64,000 nucleotides of DNA from contig NZ_JAKJSO010000009.1 of the NCBI RefSeq assembly GCF_050337045.1, forward strand, positions 372,001 to 436,000. The letters are read 5' to 3'. The translations under genes and the position numbers were made by a program. Source of the stretch: Photobacterium kagoshimensis. GTDB taxonomy: Bacteria > Pseudomonadota > Gammaproteobacteria > Enterobacterales > Vibrionaceae. The notes beneath the pieces are model-generated. The model was not told the origin of the DNA. It searched no databases and saw only the letters and a program-made list of their open reading frames with translations. Numbering within the stretch: the stretch's first letter is position 1; each line of letters begins with the position of its first letter. Of this stretch, positions 18,142-27,133 are shown piece by piece.

Positions 18142-20190
18142 TTACATCACACGCATACCAGGCTGTGCACCTTCGTGTGGTTCAAGGATCCAAAGATCTT
18201 TACCACCAGGGCCTGCCGCTAGGATCATGCCTTCAGACATGCCAAACTTCATCTTACGAGGCTTAAGGTTAGCGACCATGACAGTGTGCTTACCAACAAG
18301 TTCTTCTGGTGTGTACGCAGATTTGATACCAGAGAATACCTGACGCATTTCACCACCGATATCCAATTGGAATTTCAGCAGCTTGTTTGCTTTTGGTACT
18401 TCTTCACAAGATACGATCTTAGCGATACGCATATCAACTTTAGCGAAGTCATCAAACTCGATTTCAGCTTCAATTGGCTCATCATCTAGTGGGCTTTTTG
18501 CTGCGGCTTCAGCTTGCGCTTTTGCTGCTTGCTCTGCGGCTGCATCTTCTTTTGATGCGTCAACCATAGCTTCAACGTGTTTAGGGTCAATACGGTTGAA
18601 CAGCGCTTTAAACTTGGTCACTTCGTGATCCGTTAGCGGTTGTGCAACACCTTCCCACGTTAGGGTTTCATTTAGGAAACCTTCAGTACGTTCAGCTAGC
18701 TTAGGCATCACTGGTTTTAGGTACGTCATTAACACGCGGAACAAGTTGATACCTACAGAACAGATTTCTTGTAGTTCTTGGTCTTTACCTTCTTGTTTTG
18801 CTACAACCCACGGTGCTTTTTCATCAACGTATTGGTTAGCTTTATCCGCTAGCGCTGTGATTTCACGGATAGCACGGCTAAACTCACGCGTTTCGTATAG
18901 CTCTGCAATGCGATCAGCGGCAGCAGCGAATTCTGCGTATAGCTCAGGCTCTGCGAAGTTAGCAGAAAGCTTGCCTTCAAAGCGTTTAGCGATGAAGCCA
19001 GCGTTACGTGATGCTAGGTTAACAATCTTGTTCACCACATCGCTGTTAACACGTTGTGTGAAGTCTTCAAGGTTAAGATCTAGGTCATCAATACGGCTGT
19101 TTAGTTTTGCAGCGTAGTAGTAACGTAGGCATTCTGGGTCTAGGTGCTGTAGGTAAGTTCCAGCTTTAATGAAGGTACCTTTAGACTTAGACATTTTCGC
19201 GCCGTTTACTGTTACGTAACCGTGTACGAATACATTGTTTGGTTTACGTAGATCTGCACCGTCTAGCATTGCAGGCCAGAATAGGCTGTGGAAGTAAACA
19301 ATGTCTTTACCAATGAAGTGGTAAAGCTCTGTGGTGCTGTCTTTTTTCCAGAACTCGTCAAAGTCTAGATCATCACGTTTGTCACATAGGTTTTTGAAAG
19401 AACCCATGTAACCAATTGGTGCGTCTAGCCAAACGTAGAAGAATTTGCCTGTTTCACCAGGGATTTCGAAGCCGAAGTAAGGCGCATCGCGTGAGATATC
19501 CCACTGTTGTAGGCCAGACTCAAACCACTCTTGCATCTTGTTAGACGTTTCGTCTTGAAGTGCGCCTGATTTGGTCCACGCTTTTAGCATGTCTTCAAAT
19601 TGTGGTAGGTCGAAGAAGAAGTGCTCAGAATCCTTCATGATAGGCGTTGCACCAGAAACCGCTGATTTAGGGTTAATCAGATCTGTCGGGCTGTATGTTT
19701 CGCCACAGTTATCACAGTTATCACCGTATTGGTCTTCTGCTTTACACTTAGGGCATGAACCTTTTACGAAACGGTCTGGTAGGAACATTTCTTTTTCAGG
19801 GTCAAACAGCTGAGAGATAGTACGGCTAGTAATAAAGCCTTTTTCTTTCAGTTGTGTGTAAACAAATGAAGCTAGCTCACGGTTTTCATCTGAGTGTGTG
19901 CTGTGATAGTTACTGAAGTCAATATCGAAGCCAGCAAAGTCCGCTTGGTGTTCTTTGCTCACTTCCGCAATCATTTGCTCTGGCTCAACACCCATCTGCT
20001 GAGCCTTAAGCATGATTGGTGTACCGTGTGCATCATCTGCACAGATAAAATGAACTTCGTTGCCGCGAAGGCGTTGATAGCGCACCCAAATATCCGCTTG
20101 CACATGCTCAAGCATGTGGCCTAAGTGGATAGAACCGTTAGCGTACGGCAGGGCGCAGGTCACCAGAATTTTTCTCGGATTTGCAGCCAT
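18142..20190 (-). CDS. metG: Methionyl-tRNA synthetase
   Basis: Class I aminoacyl-tRNA synthetase charging initiator and elongator tRNA-Met. The 682-residue protein carries the HIGH-type motif HLGH at about 21-24, a zinc knuckle CPKC...CDNC (about 145-161), the KMSKS loop near 333, and a C-terminal tRNA-binding (EMAP/Trbp111-like) domain from about 580 with FAKVDMRIAKIVSCEEVPKA. An Ala/Glu-rich linker (about 550-575) joins the parts. It is divergent from mrp, as in E. coli. Confidence 0.98.
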   Translation of the reverse strand: MAANPRKILVTCALPYANGSIHLGHMLEHVQADIWVRYQRLRGNEVHFICADDAHGTPIMLKAQQMGVEPEQMIAEVSKEHQADFAGFDIDFSNYHSTHSDENRELASFVYTQLKEKGFITSRTISQLFDPEKEMFLPDRFVKGSCPKCKAEDQYGDNCDNCGETYSPTDLINPKSAVSGATPIMKDSEHFFFDLPQFEDMLKAWTKSGALQDETSNKMQEWFESGLQQWDISRDAPYFGFEIPGETGKFFYVWLDAPIGYMGSFKNLCDKRDDLDFDEFWKKDSTTELYHFIGKDIVYFHSLFWPAMLDGADLRKPNNVFVHGYVTVNGAKMSKSKGTFIKAGTYLQHLDPECLRYYYAAKLNSRIDDLDLNLEDFTQRVNSDVVNKIVNLASRNAGFIAKRFEGKLSANFAEPELYAEFAAAADRIAELYETREFSRAIREITALADKANQYVDEKAPWVVAKQEGKDQELQEICSVGINLFRVLMTYLKPVMPKLAERTEGFLNETLTWEGVAQPLTDHEVTKFKALFNRIDPKHVEAMVDASKEDAAAEQAAKAQAEAAAKSPLDDEPIEAEIEFDDFAKVDMRIAKIVSCEEVPKANKLLKFQLDIGGEMRQVFSGIKSAYTPEELVGKHTVMVANLKPRKMKFGMSEGMILAAGPGGKDLWILEPHEGAQPGMRVM

Positions 20191-20414
20191 AATTACTTAT
20201 TTCGCTCGTGATGGGTAAAAATATAGCCTTAAATAGTAACTGATGGGGGACGTATTGCCTAGCGCGCGACAAGGATATTCCCTTTAAAAAGCAGCGATAA
20301 ATGACCTTTGGTGATAGGATTTATTAAAGTGTTTGATTGTCCTATTCATAACAACAAATTAATTGGATAGAAAAACAACAATTTCATGCCAATCTGGATA
20401 ACGGAGTCGTATAT

Positions 20415-21509
20415 ATGGCGGGAAACGAGGCAGCAATGCCATTTGAAAGCATTGCAGACATTAGTCGTTGGTTGAACCACTTTGAACACCCATGGTTACC
20501 GCACGAATGGGCGGATACACCGAACCTTATTTCAGTTTCAGCAGAAGGTGGCGTAACCATTACCTTGCCGTTTGCATCGGCATCAATCGTAGAGCTGCTT
20601 CAGCATTGGATCATTACTCAGCAGCAACTTCATCATCTTGCCCCCAATGTTGCGTTTACCGTCACCAGCCATGTAGCCACGTTAGCGACAGGTGATAAGC
20701 CGCCACTTAAAGGTGTTAAAAACATCATCGTCGTCAGCTCTGCCAAAGGTGGAGTAGGTAAATCAACCACATCCGTTAACCTTGCGCTGGGTTTACAGCA
20801 TCAAGGTGCAAAAGTGGGCTTATTAGATGCCGATATTTATGGCCCATCCGTTCCTATGATGTTAGGAACGGTTGATGAAAAGCCACAGTCACCCGATGGC
20901 AAAATGATGATGCCAATTGAATCTTACGGGTTATACACCAACTCGGTGGGCTATTTGGTACCTGCAGAAAGTGCAACCATTTGGCGAGGCCCGATGGCAT
21001 CAAAAGCGCTTCAGCAGATAATCAGTGAAACTTGGTGGCCTGATTTAGATTACTTGGTTATCGATATGCCACCGGGCACGGGGGACATTCAGTTGACCTT
21101 GGCGCAGCAGATCCCTGTGACAGGTGCCATCATAGTCACCACCCCGCAAGACTTGGCGTTGGCCGATGCCATTAAGGGGGTGAATATGTTTGATAAAGTA
21201 AACGTACCGGTATTGGGTGCAGTTGAGAACATGAGTTATCACATTTGTAGTAACTGTGGTCATCATGAGCCGATCTTTGGTAGTGGCGGTGCAGAGAAGA
21301 TGGCAAAAGATCATTCGATTCCGTTATTGGCGCAACTTCCACTGCATATCAAAATTCGTGAGGATATCGACCGTGGTAAGCCTACTGTTGCGGCTTCACC
21401 AGAGTCAGAACAGGCTGCATCTTACATTCAATTGGCAGGTGAAGTGGCAAGTCGCCTATATTGGACTGGTGAAGTGGTCGCAGAGCAGATTACAATTCGC
21501 ACAATGTAA
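20415..21509 (+). CDS. mrp: Iron-sulfur cluster carrier protein Mrp/ApbC
   Basis: P-loop NTPase that carries and transfers Fe-S clusters in the cytoplasm. It has 364 residues, an N-terminal MIP18/DUF59-like part, the deviant Walker A SSAKGGVGKST near residue 108, the DADIYGPSVPMMLG stretch, and the cluster-binding CSNC motif at about 278-281. An ACGGAG ribosome binding site sits 8 bases before the ATG. The order metG-mrp, back to back, is conserved in enterics and vibrios. Confidence 0.96.
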   Translation: MAGNEAAMPFESIADISRWLNHFEHPWLPHEWADTPNLISVSAEGGVTITLPFASASIVELLQHWIITQQQLHHLAPNVAFTVTSHVATLATGDKPPLKGVKNIIVVSSAKGGVGKSTTSVNLALGLQHQGAKVGLLDADIYGPSVPMMLGTVDEKPQSPDGKMMMPIESYGLYTNSVGYLVPAESATIWRGPMASKALQQIISETWWPDLDYLVIDMPPGTGDIQLTLAQQIPVTGAIIVTTPQDLALADAIKGVNMFDKVNVPVLGAVENMSYHICSNCGHHEPIFGSGGAEKMAKDHSIPLLAQLPLHIKIREDIDRGKPTVAASPESEQAASYIQLAGEVASRLYWTGEVVAEQITIRTM

Positions 21510-21570
21510 ACCATTGCGTAGGTCGAAATAGCATATTTTTAATCCAACTGCGCTAGGTGTGGTATTTCTA

Positions 21571-21600
21571 CTGGCATCTAGCGTGCCAACTCCCTATAAT
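21571..21600 (+). promoter_or_regulatory. Probable udk promoter
   Basis: A perfect TATAAT lies at 21595-21600, with a weak CTGGCA-type -35 at 18 bases. CGCTAG at 21551-21556 and CTAGCG at 21578-21583 form an inverted repeat around the -35 region. Confidence 0.35.
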
Positions 21601-21691
21601 CAGGCGGTTTAGTTCCCCTCAGCAAGAGTAAATTACTCATGGGGTGAATGGATATTTAACCTCGCCAAAGTTGTTACAGGTGCATTCTGAT

Positions 21692-22336
21692 ATGTCTGAA
21701 AATTCACACCAATGCGTCATTATCGGTATCGCAGGCGCGTCTGCGTCCGGTAAAAGTTTGATTGCCAGTACGGTTTACCAAGAGCTAAAAGAAAAAGTCG
21801 GCGATCATCAGATCGGTGTTATTACGGAAGATTGTTACTACAACGATCAAAGTCACCTGACCATGGATGAGCGGGTTAAAACGAATTATGATCACCCAAG
21901 CGCGTTGGATCATAATCTTCTTAGCGAGCACTTGTTGCAGCTAATGAAAGGTGATGCAGTAGAAGTACCTCAGTACAGCTACAGCGAACATACTCGTCTG
22001 ACTGAAACAACCACAATGACACCGAAAAAAGTGATCATTCTGGAAGGTATTCTATTACTTACCGATCCACGTCTACGTGACATTATGCATGCAAGTGTAT
22101 TTATGGACACACCACTAGACATCTGTTTACTTCGTCGTTTACAGCGCGATGTTGCAGAACGTGGTCGTACAATGGAATCTGTACTGCAGCAATACCAAAA
22201 GACGGTACGCCCTATGTTCATGCAGTTTATTGAACCGTCTAAACAGTACGCTGATATCATCGTACCGCGTGGTGGTAAAAACCGTATCGCGATTGATGTA
22301 TTAAAAGCGCACATTGCTAAGCTACTAAAATCGTAA
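21692..22336 (+). CDS. udk: Uridine kinase
   Basis: Pyrimidine salvage enzyme phosphorylating uridine and cytidine to UMP and CMP. The start MSENSHQCVIIGIAGASASG matches E. coli Udk and gives 214 residues; a longer in-frame start 48 bases upstream is less likely because an AGGTG ribosome binding site fits this ATG. The P-loop GASASGKS is at residues 15-22, and the family segment YNHPSALD-like YDHPSALDHNLL follows at about 68-79. A strong terminator ends the gene, so it is monocistronic or ends the unit starting from mrp. Confidence 0.96.
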   Translation: MSENSHQCVIIGIAGASASGKSLIASTVYQELKEKVGDHQIGVITEDCYYNDQSHLTMDERVKTNYDHPSALDHNLLSEHLLQLMKGDAVEVPQYSYSEHTRLTETTTMTPKKVIILEGILLLTDPRLRDIMHASVFMDTPLDICLLRRLQRDVAERGRTMESVLQQYQKTVRPMFMQFIEPSKQYADIIVPRGGKNRIAIDVLKAHIAKLLKS

Positions 22337-22370
22337 TTGGTTACGTAGTCTGCAACACGCTATTCAAATG

Positions 22371-22397
22371 AAGGCTGACATTGTCAGCCTTTTTTTT
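22371..22397 (+). terminator. Intrinsic terminator after udk
   Basis: AAGGCTGAC/GTCAGCCTT stem with a very short loop, followed by TTTTTTT. Confidence 0.9.
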
Positions 22398-22622
22398 ATC
22401 TGGTGATAATGTCTATACCCCGTTATCGCCCTGTCTTGCTAACCGTTTCAATTCCATGTTTGCAATAAAAGCTGCATTTCTAGTGGCTTTTATTTTTTCT
22501 TTGATCGGATTGGTATTATTATTTGTTCTAAATACAACTATTTATCGCTTTAACTGTCGTAACGGAATGGGTTATTACCCTTATTGTAATAACCGTTGTG
22601 GACGGAAAACACAGAGGACACG

Positions 22623-24806
22623 ATGAAAAAGTTTCTTTATATACTTCTTGCGCTAGTGCTGGTGGTGGTTATTGGTATCGCTGCACTTTTGGCCTTGGTC
22701 GACCCCAACCAATTTAAGCCGCTAATTGCAGAGCAAGTGAAGAAAAACACGGGCCGTGAATTAGTTATTAACGGCGATATTGATTGGCGTTTCTTCCCTA
22801 GTATTGGTCTTACGCTAGGGGAAACTGAGTTTCGTAATCCGGAAGGGTTTGCAGAAGCGAATTTGGTTCGCTTTAGTAACGCAGAGCTTTCTGTTGCAGT
22901 GATGCCGCTGCTTTCACAGCAGCTGGACATTGGTAACGTCAGCTTAAATGATGCCCGAGTTTTTATTCAGACACGCAAAGACGGTGTCAGTAACCTTGAT
23001 GGTATTGGGGCACAAGCAAACACCGCGACAAGTGCAGACGATAATGCTGCAGAACAACAGCCGCAGTCGACCACTCCTGAATCAGCGGAAACGGTACCAA
23101 GCCAAGAGTCACCTGCTGCGGGTTGGACAATTAGCCTTGCGGGTGTGGAATTAGTGAATGCGAGTGCTGTTATCCGCGATGATAAAACGGGAACATTAAC
23201 AGATATTGAACAGTTAAACGTTAGCCTAACCCGTTTTGCTCCAGGTGAGTGGGCAAAAGCGGCGTTTGATGTGCAAGGTAAGAATGGTGAATTAACCTTT
23301 ACGGCTAAAGGTGACACTGAGCTGAATATAGCCCCAACCCTTGATGGTGCAGAGCTGAAAGCCCTTACCTTAGATGTACAAGCGGCTGATAAGGTAAACA
23401 AGATTGAATCTGTTAGCCTGACTATGGATCAATTTCGTGTCGGTGATTGGTCGGCACTAACCTTCAGTGCCAAAGGCGAAATTCCAGATTTGGCCTTTGA
23501 GGCTAAAGGTGAAACCCGCCTAAAACTAAGTGCTGACTTTAATTTAGCCTCGGTTAAAGGGTTAAGTTTAAACAGCGATGTAAAAGGTAATGCATTACCT
23601 CGCCCTGAAATGAAAATCGGTTTAACCGCAGATGCTTCTTACGATGTAGCGAAAGGGTTAGCGACGTTATCGGCATTTACAACCCAAGTGGATGAAATTG
23701 CCCTCGATGGTAAAGCGTCTTTCCAAACGGCTGATATCCCGGTGATTCGTTTCGATGTGCACAGCGATAACATCGACTTAGATGCGTTCCTTGGTTTAGA
23801 TAAAGCACCGAAAAAAGCAGCAAATGGTACAGCGGCTAACGATCAACCTGTAGGCGGTACTGCGTCGGGTCAACAAGCGGGTTCTGCGTCAGCGGTCGAT
23901 AAATCCCAAGAACCTGACTTATCAGCGTTAAAAACACTCGATATTGCGGGCAAAGTGGCGATTGATAATTTTAAAGCGGCGAATGCGAAAGTATCTGCGG
24001 TTGTGACTGAGTTCGCCGTTAAGAAAGGTGTACTTAAGCTAAAACGCTTTGATGCAAAGCTTTACGGTGGCTCTATTAACGCGGAAGCGACGATAGATGC
24101 TAATGGTAAGTTGCCTACCTATAAAGTGACTAAGCACATTAAAGGTGTGCAAGTTCAGCCCTTGTTGATGGATGTTGCTGAATTCGAGAACCTTGCAGGT
24201 ACGGGTAATATCGACATTAATTTGTCAGGTACGGGATTAGCTGAAACACGCATCCGTCAGAACATAGCAGGGACGGTTGATATCAACTTTGCTGACGGCG
24301 CAGTATACGGCGTTAATGTGGCTGAGATGATCCGTGAAGCACGTGCTACCTTGAAGGGCAAGAAAGCTGAATACGTGAAAGAAGAACGTAAAACAGACTT
24401 CTCAGCTTTAACCTCAACCATGAAATTAGGTAAAGGCGTACTTTCTACCCATAATTTACACTTGGCATCGCCATTGTTGCGGATTGACGGTGAGGGCCAA
24501 ACCAATTTGGTATCAGAAGATATCGACTTTATGGTGATGACGTCTGTGGTGGAGTCTTCACAAGGTCAAGGCGGTAAAGACATTGATGAACTGAAAGACC
24601 TTACTGTGCCAATTGATGTGAAAGGTAACTGGACTGAACCTAAATTTTCTTTGAACTTAAAAGAGCTATTCAAGCGTAATAATGAGTTAGAGAAAAAAGC
24701 AGAACGTGAAGTTGAACGTGGCTTGAAAAAACTGTTAGGTGATAAAGCGGACGACGATAAAGTCAAAGATGCAGCCAATAAACTGCTTAAAGGCCTGTTT
24801 AATTAG
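22623..24806 (+). CDS. asmA: AsmA family protein
   Basis: Inner-membrane-anchored periplasmic protein of the AsmA family, linked in E. coli to outer-membrane assembly and now viewed as a relative of bridge-like lipid transporters. It is 727 residues, with one N-terminal membrane helix (about 4-26) followed by DPNQFKPLIAEQVKKNTGRE, the AsmA start signature, a repeating beta-strand body, low-complexity linkers near 140-165 and 405-430, and the C-terminal AsmA_2-like part with LAGTGNIDINLSGTG (about 525-539). The ATG with AGAGG six bases upstream is preferred over an in-frame start 27 bases earlier. A terminator follows. Confidence 0.92.
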   Translation: MKKFLYILLALVLVVVIGIAALLALVDPNQFKPLIAEQVKKNTGRELVINGDIDWRFFPSIGLTLGETEFRNPEGFAEANLVRFSNAELSVAVMPLLSQQLDIGNVSLNDARVFIQTRKDGVSNLDGIGAQANTATSADDNAAEQQPQSTTPESAETVPSQESPAAGWTISLAGVELVNASAVIRDDKTGTLTDIEQLNVSLTRFAPGEWAKAAFDVQGKNGELTFTAKGDTELNIAPTLDGAELKALTLDVQAADKVNKIESVSLTMDQFRVGDWSALTFSAKGEIPDLAFEAKGETRLKLSADFNLASVKGLSLNSDVKGNALPRPEMKIGLTADASYDVAKGLATLSAFTTQVDEIALDGKASFQTADIPVIRFDVHSDNIDLDAFLGLDKAPKKAANGTAANDQPVGGTASGQQAGSASAVDKSQEPDLSALKTLDIAGKVAIDNFKAANAKVSAVVTEFAVKKGVLKLKRFDAKLYGGSINAEATIDANGKLPTYKVTKHIKGVQVQPLLMDVAEFENLAGTGNIDINLSGTGLAETRIRQNIAGTVDINFADGAVYGVNVAEMIREARATLKGKKAEYVKEERKTDFSALTSTMKLGKGVLSTHNLHLASPLLRIDGEGQTNLVSEDIDFMVMTSVVESSQGQGGKDIDELKDLTVPIDVKGNWTEPKFSLNLKELFKRNNELEKKAEREVERGLKKLLGDKADDDKVKDAANKLLKGLFN

Positions 24807-24865
24807 GCTTCATCTTTACGTTTAGTCTCTAGGTCTAATATCTGCGCTTGAAGCGCTAAATTGAA

Positions 24866-24897
24866 AAAGCTTGCTCTGTGAAGGGCAAGCTTTTTTT
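24866..24897 (+). terminator. Intrinsic terminator after asmA
   Basis: AAAGCTTGC/GCAAGCTTT stem of 9 pairs followed by TTTT. The gene on the other side (CBS protein) is convergent and ends 23 bases on. Confidence 0.85.
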
Positions 24898-24919
24898 ATG
24901 GTGTTTGCATCTGTGCAAA

Positions 24920-25372
24920 TTACATTGCGACTTTTTTCTTTTTATTGAGTTTTTGAGACTCCAAGCTGTCTTGGAATGCGCGGAGTAAATCGACCGCAGA
25001 AAGCATTCCGACCAGATCGCCTGTTTTATCTAAGACGGGGGCGGCGCCAATTGTGTTATCGAGCAAGGTGGCAACCGCTTTGGTTAAAGTATCGTAAGTG
25101 CGTACATGGATCACATCAGTGATCATGACATCGCCAATGTGCAAATCGTCTGATAGGGCATAGTCATGACCAATATCGGGGGTTTCATCCACCCAACCTG
25201 GTCGACGAAGTTCACGATCACTCACCATACCAATCACATTATTGTTTTGATCGATAACGGGCAAGTGGCGGATACCTTCATCACGCATCTTAAAAAAAGC
25301 TTCTCTTAAGCCAGTTTCAGCGGTGATCGTAATCACTTTGCGTGTCATATACTCTGAGACTTTTGTCGGCAT
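24920..25372 (-). CDS. CBS-pair domain protein (AcuB-like)
   Basis: Small cytoplasmic protein made of two CBS domains (about residues 5-60 and 80-140), the fold that binds adenine nucleotides and senses energy state. Seen motifs are VSEYMTRKVITITAE and, in the second half, IGDVMITDVIHVRTYDTL. No other domain is present, as in AcuB-type proteins, so its partner is unknown. Of two nearby in-frame ATGs (25378 and 25372) the second is preferred because AAGGA lies 9 bases before it but only 3 before the first. The C-terminus is lysine-rich (KLNKKKKVAM). Confidence 0.88.
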   Translation of the reverse strand: MPTKVSEYMTRKVITITAETGLREAFFKMRDEGIRHLPVIDQNNNVIGMVSDRELRRPGWVDETPDIGHDYALSDDLHIGDVMITDVIHVRTYDTLTKAVATLLDNTIGAAPVLDKTGDLVGMLSAVDLLRAFQDSLESQKLNKKKKVAM

Positions 25373-25707
25373 TAGCATTGTTCCTTATAGGTTTAATCAA
25401 TGTGCCTCTCTAACGCTAACGAAAAGTACCTCGCTTAACTGCGACTCAGAGCGCGTTTTTACGCTTGGATATACTTTGTTACGCAGTGACGCGCTATTTA
25501 GCATATTCCTCTTTATATCAGTAAAAGTTCTTATTTATTGCAAAGGTGAGGGATGAAGTTTGTTATCATTTCGTTACTGGGTATTTGTCGATATAAAGAT
25601 GTGATCACATCCGTAATTTTTTGTTCAATTTTTTCTGGGTTGGTATGGCAGGATAAACCACACTAATAACTTATTAGTGTAATCGCATAGTAGTAAAGGA
25701 GATAAAC
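25373..25707. other. Divergent intergenic region
   Basis: About 335 bases with promoters for the CBS protein (minus) and the YdjM-like gene (plus). TGTGATCACA at 25600-25609 is a palindrome but lacks the 6-base spacer of a CRP site. No gene or RNA is supported. Confidence 0.4.
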
Positions 25708-26766
25708 TTGGATTCAGTTACGCAAGCAGCATTAGGTGCTGCTGTCGCCGGTCTTATTGCAGGAAAGCAGTGTTCCCCTAAAGTGCTTTTAGCGGGGGCT
25801 ACACTCGGTACGATTCCTGATTTAGATGTGCTTATTCATTATGGTGACCCTGTATCTGACATGGTGAAACATCGTGGCTTTAGCCATTCTATCTTGGTGT
25901 TGCTCCCTTTTTCATGGCTGTTAGCTCTGGCTTGGCAGCGGTTTAAACCCACTGAATTTTCCTTTATGCATCTGTGGCTATTGGTGGCCGCGTGTTTGAT
26001 CACTCACCCATTGCTCGATTCTTTTACTTCTTACGGTACGCAGCTTTTGTGGCCGCTTTCGGCCAGTATCGCCGTCTCCAGTATTTTTATTATCGATCCT
26101 ATTTATACCGTACCACTCGTGGTAATGGTGTTGGCTAGCTTATTGTGGCGTGAAAAGGGCGCAAAACTATGTGGCATTGGACTCGGGCTTTCATCTTTAT
26201 ATTTAACCTGGTCGGTTGTTGCGTTATCGATGATAGAAAATCGAGTTGAAAATCAATTGGTCGGCACACCACTTGAAGCACAGCCTGTCTTTATTGCACC
26301 AACGCCATTAAATACTGTGCTTTGGCGGGTAGTGGTGCTGGATGGCGATACCTATTGGGAAGGGTTAACGTCATTACTGGATGACAACTCACATATTGAT
26401 TTTATCGCCAAAGAACGCGGTGAATGGCCTTTAGCGGATAAGCCTGCACACTTAATGATGTTAGAGCAATTTACGCAAAATTTTGTAAAGTACCAGCATG
26501 TCAATAATGTGTTAACTGCGACAGATCTTCGTTTAGGTGTTGCACAGTATTTGCCCTTTAGTTTTCAGTTAGCCGTGAAAAATACAGGCCATGAGTGGCA
26601 ATTTGGTTTGCCGATAGCCATAGAGCCACCCAATGTCCGAATCAAACATGTTCCCGCCTTGTGGTTACGTTTATTGGGTAATCAGACGATTGATGCAAAT
26701 TTATGCCATGAGCTGGAATGCCCTAAATTGGATAAGCCAACTCAAACGACCGCAATATCAGGTTAA
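25708..26766 (+). CDS. YdjM/DUF457-like inner-membrane metal-dependent hydrolase
   Basis: Membrane protein of the YbcI/YdjM (DUF457, LexA-binding inner membrane associated hydrolase) family; its reaction is not established. The 352-residue protein starts with TTG, supported by AAAGGAG 5 bases before and by the family start MDSVTQAALGAA. Probable metal ligands are seen in IPDLDVL (D38, D40), KHRGFSHS (H55, H60) and THPLLDSFT (about 98-106). Four or more membrane segments fill the first 180 residues; the C-terminal 170 residues are soluble. It stands alone; a long inverted repeat follows. Confidence 0.85.
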   Translation: MDSVTQAALGAAVAGLIAGKQCSPKVLLAGATLGTIPDLDVLIHYGDPVSDMVKHRGFSHSILVLLPFSWLLALAWQRFKPTEFSFMHLWLLVAACLITHPLLDSFTSYGTQLLWPLSASIAVSSIFIIDPIYTVPLVVMVLASLLWREKGAKLCGIGLGLSSLYLTWSVVALSMIENRVENQLVGTPLEAQPVFIAPTPLNTVLWRVVVLDGDTYWEGLTSLLDDNSHIDFIAKERGEWPLADKPAHLMMLEQFTQNFVKYQHVNNVLTATDLRLGVAQYLPFSFQLAVKNTGHEWQFGLPIAIEPPNVRIKHVPALWLRLLGNQTIDANLCHELECPKLDKPTQTTAISG

Positions 26767-26795
26767 TAATGTTCACAATTATTAACATATAGCTT

Positions 26796-26837
26796 GTTAC
26801 ACTTTGTAGCACATCAAAGTGTAACTGCTTATTTTTA
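26796..26837 (+). terminator. Possible terminator: 11-pair inverted repeat
   Basis: GTTACACTTTG and CAAAGTGTAAC pair perfectly around an 8-base loop, 30 bases past the stop of the YdjM-like gene. The T-rich stretch (TTATTTTTAA) comes only 4-5 bases later, so it is either a weak terminator or an operator. Confidence 0.4.
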
Positions 26838-27027
26838 ATCCTTTCGTTGCATATTAATAGTTTTGTATTTTAACAAGCACATAAATTTCACCGCGTGTAA
26901 TGTTGCGAATTATTAACTCTATGGTAAACAAACTCATTAAAACATGTAGCGGATGTGAAATTACAGCACGTTGTTTTTAAGGATGTGCTCACATAACCGT
27001 TGCATATTATTTTTATAATTTCTCAAT

Positions 27028-27041
27028 TTGATATTTATCAA
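27028..27041 (+). promoter_or_regulatory. FNR binding site upstream of the Dcu gene
   Basis: TTGATATTTATCAA matches the FNR consensus TTGAT-N4-ATCAA in all ten fixed positions. It lies 92 bases before the ATG of an anaerobic C4-dicarboxylate transporter, a known FNR target class in E. coli. Confidence 0.8.
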
Positions 27042-27133
27042 TAGCTCAGCGTAATTGTGCTGGCACCCTACCAATAAAGTATTAACGGTTTCATAGTGAA
27101 GCTGACATTTATCGATATAGGGAGATAACGAGC

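Larger units (their letters stand above)
26767..27133 (+). other. Region between the YdjM-like gene and the Dcu gene
   Basis: About 370 AT-rich bases holding the inverted repeat after the upstream gene, and the FNR site and promoter of the Dcu gene. A TATTAA at 27080-27085 is a plausible -10. No ORF is supported. Confidence 0.5.

Noticed and set aside
21256..21531. Overlapping plus-strand frame in the end of mrp
   Set aside because: It is in another frame of a well-identified gene and resembles nothing.
25599..25611. CRP-like TGTGATCACA before the YdjM-like gene
   Set aside because: The half sites are fused without the required 6-base spacer.
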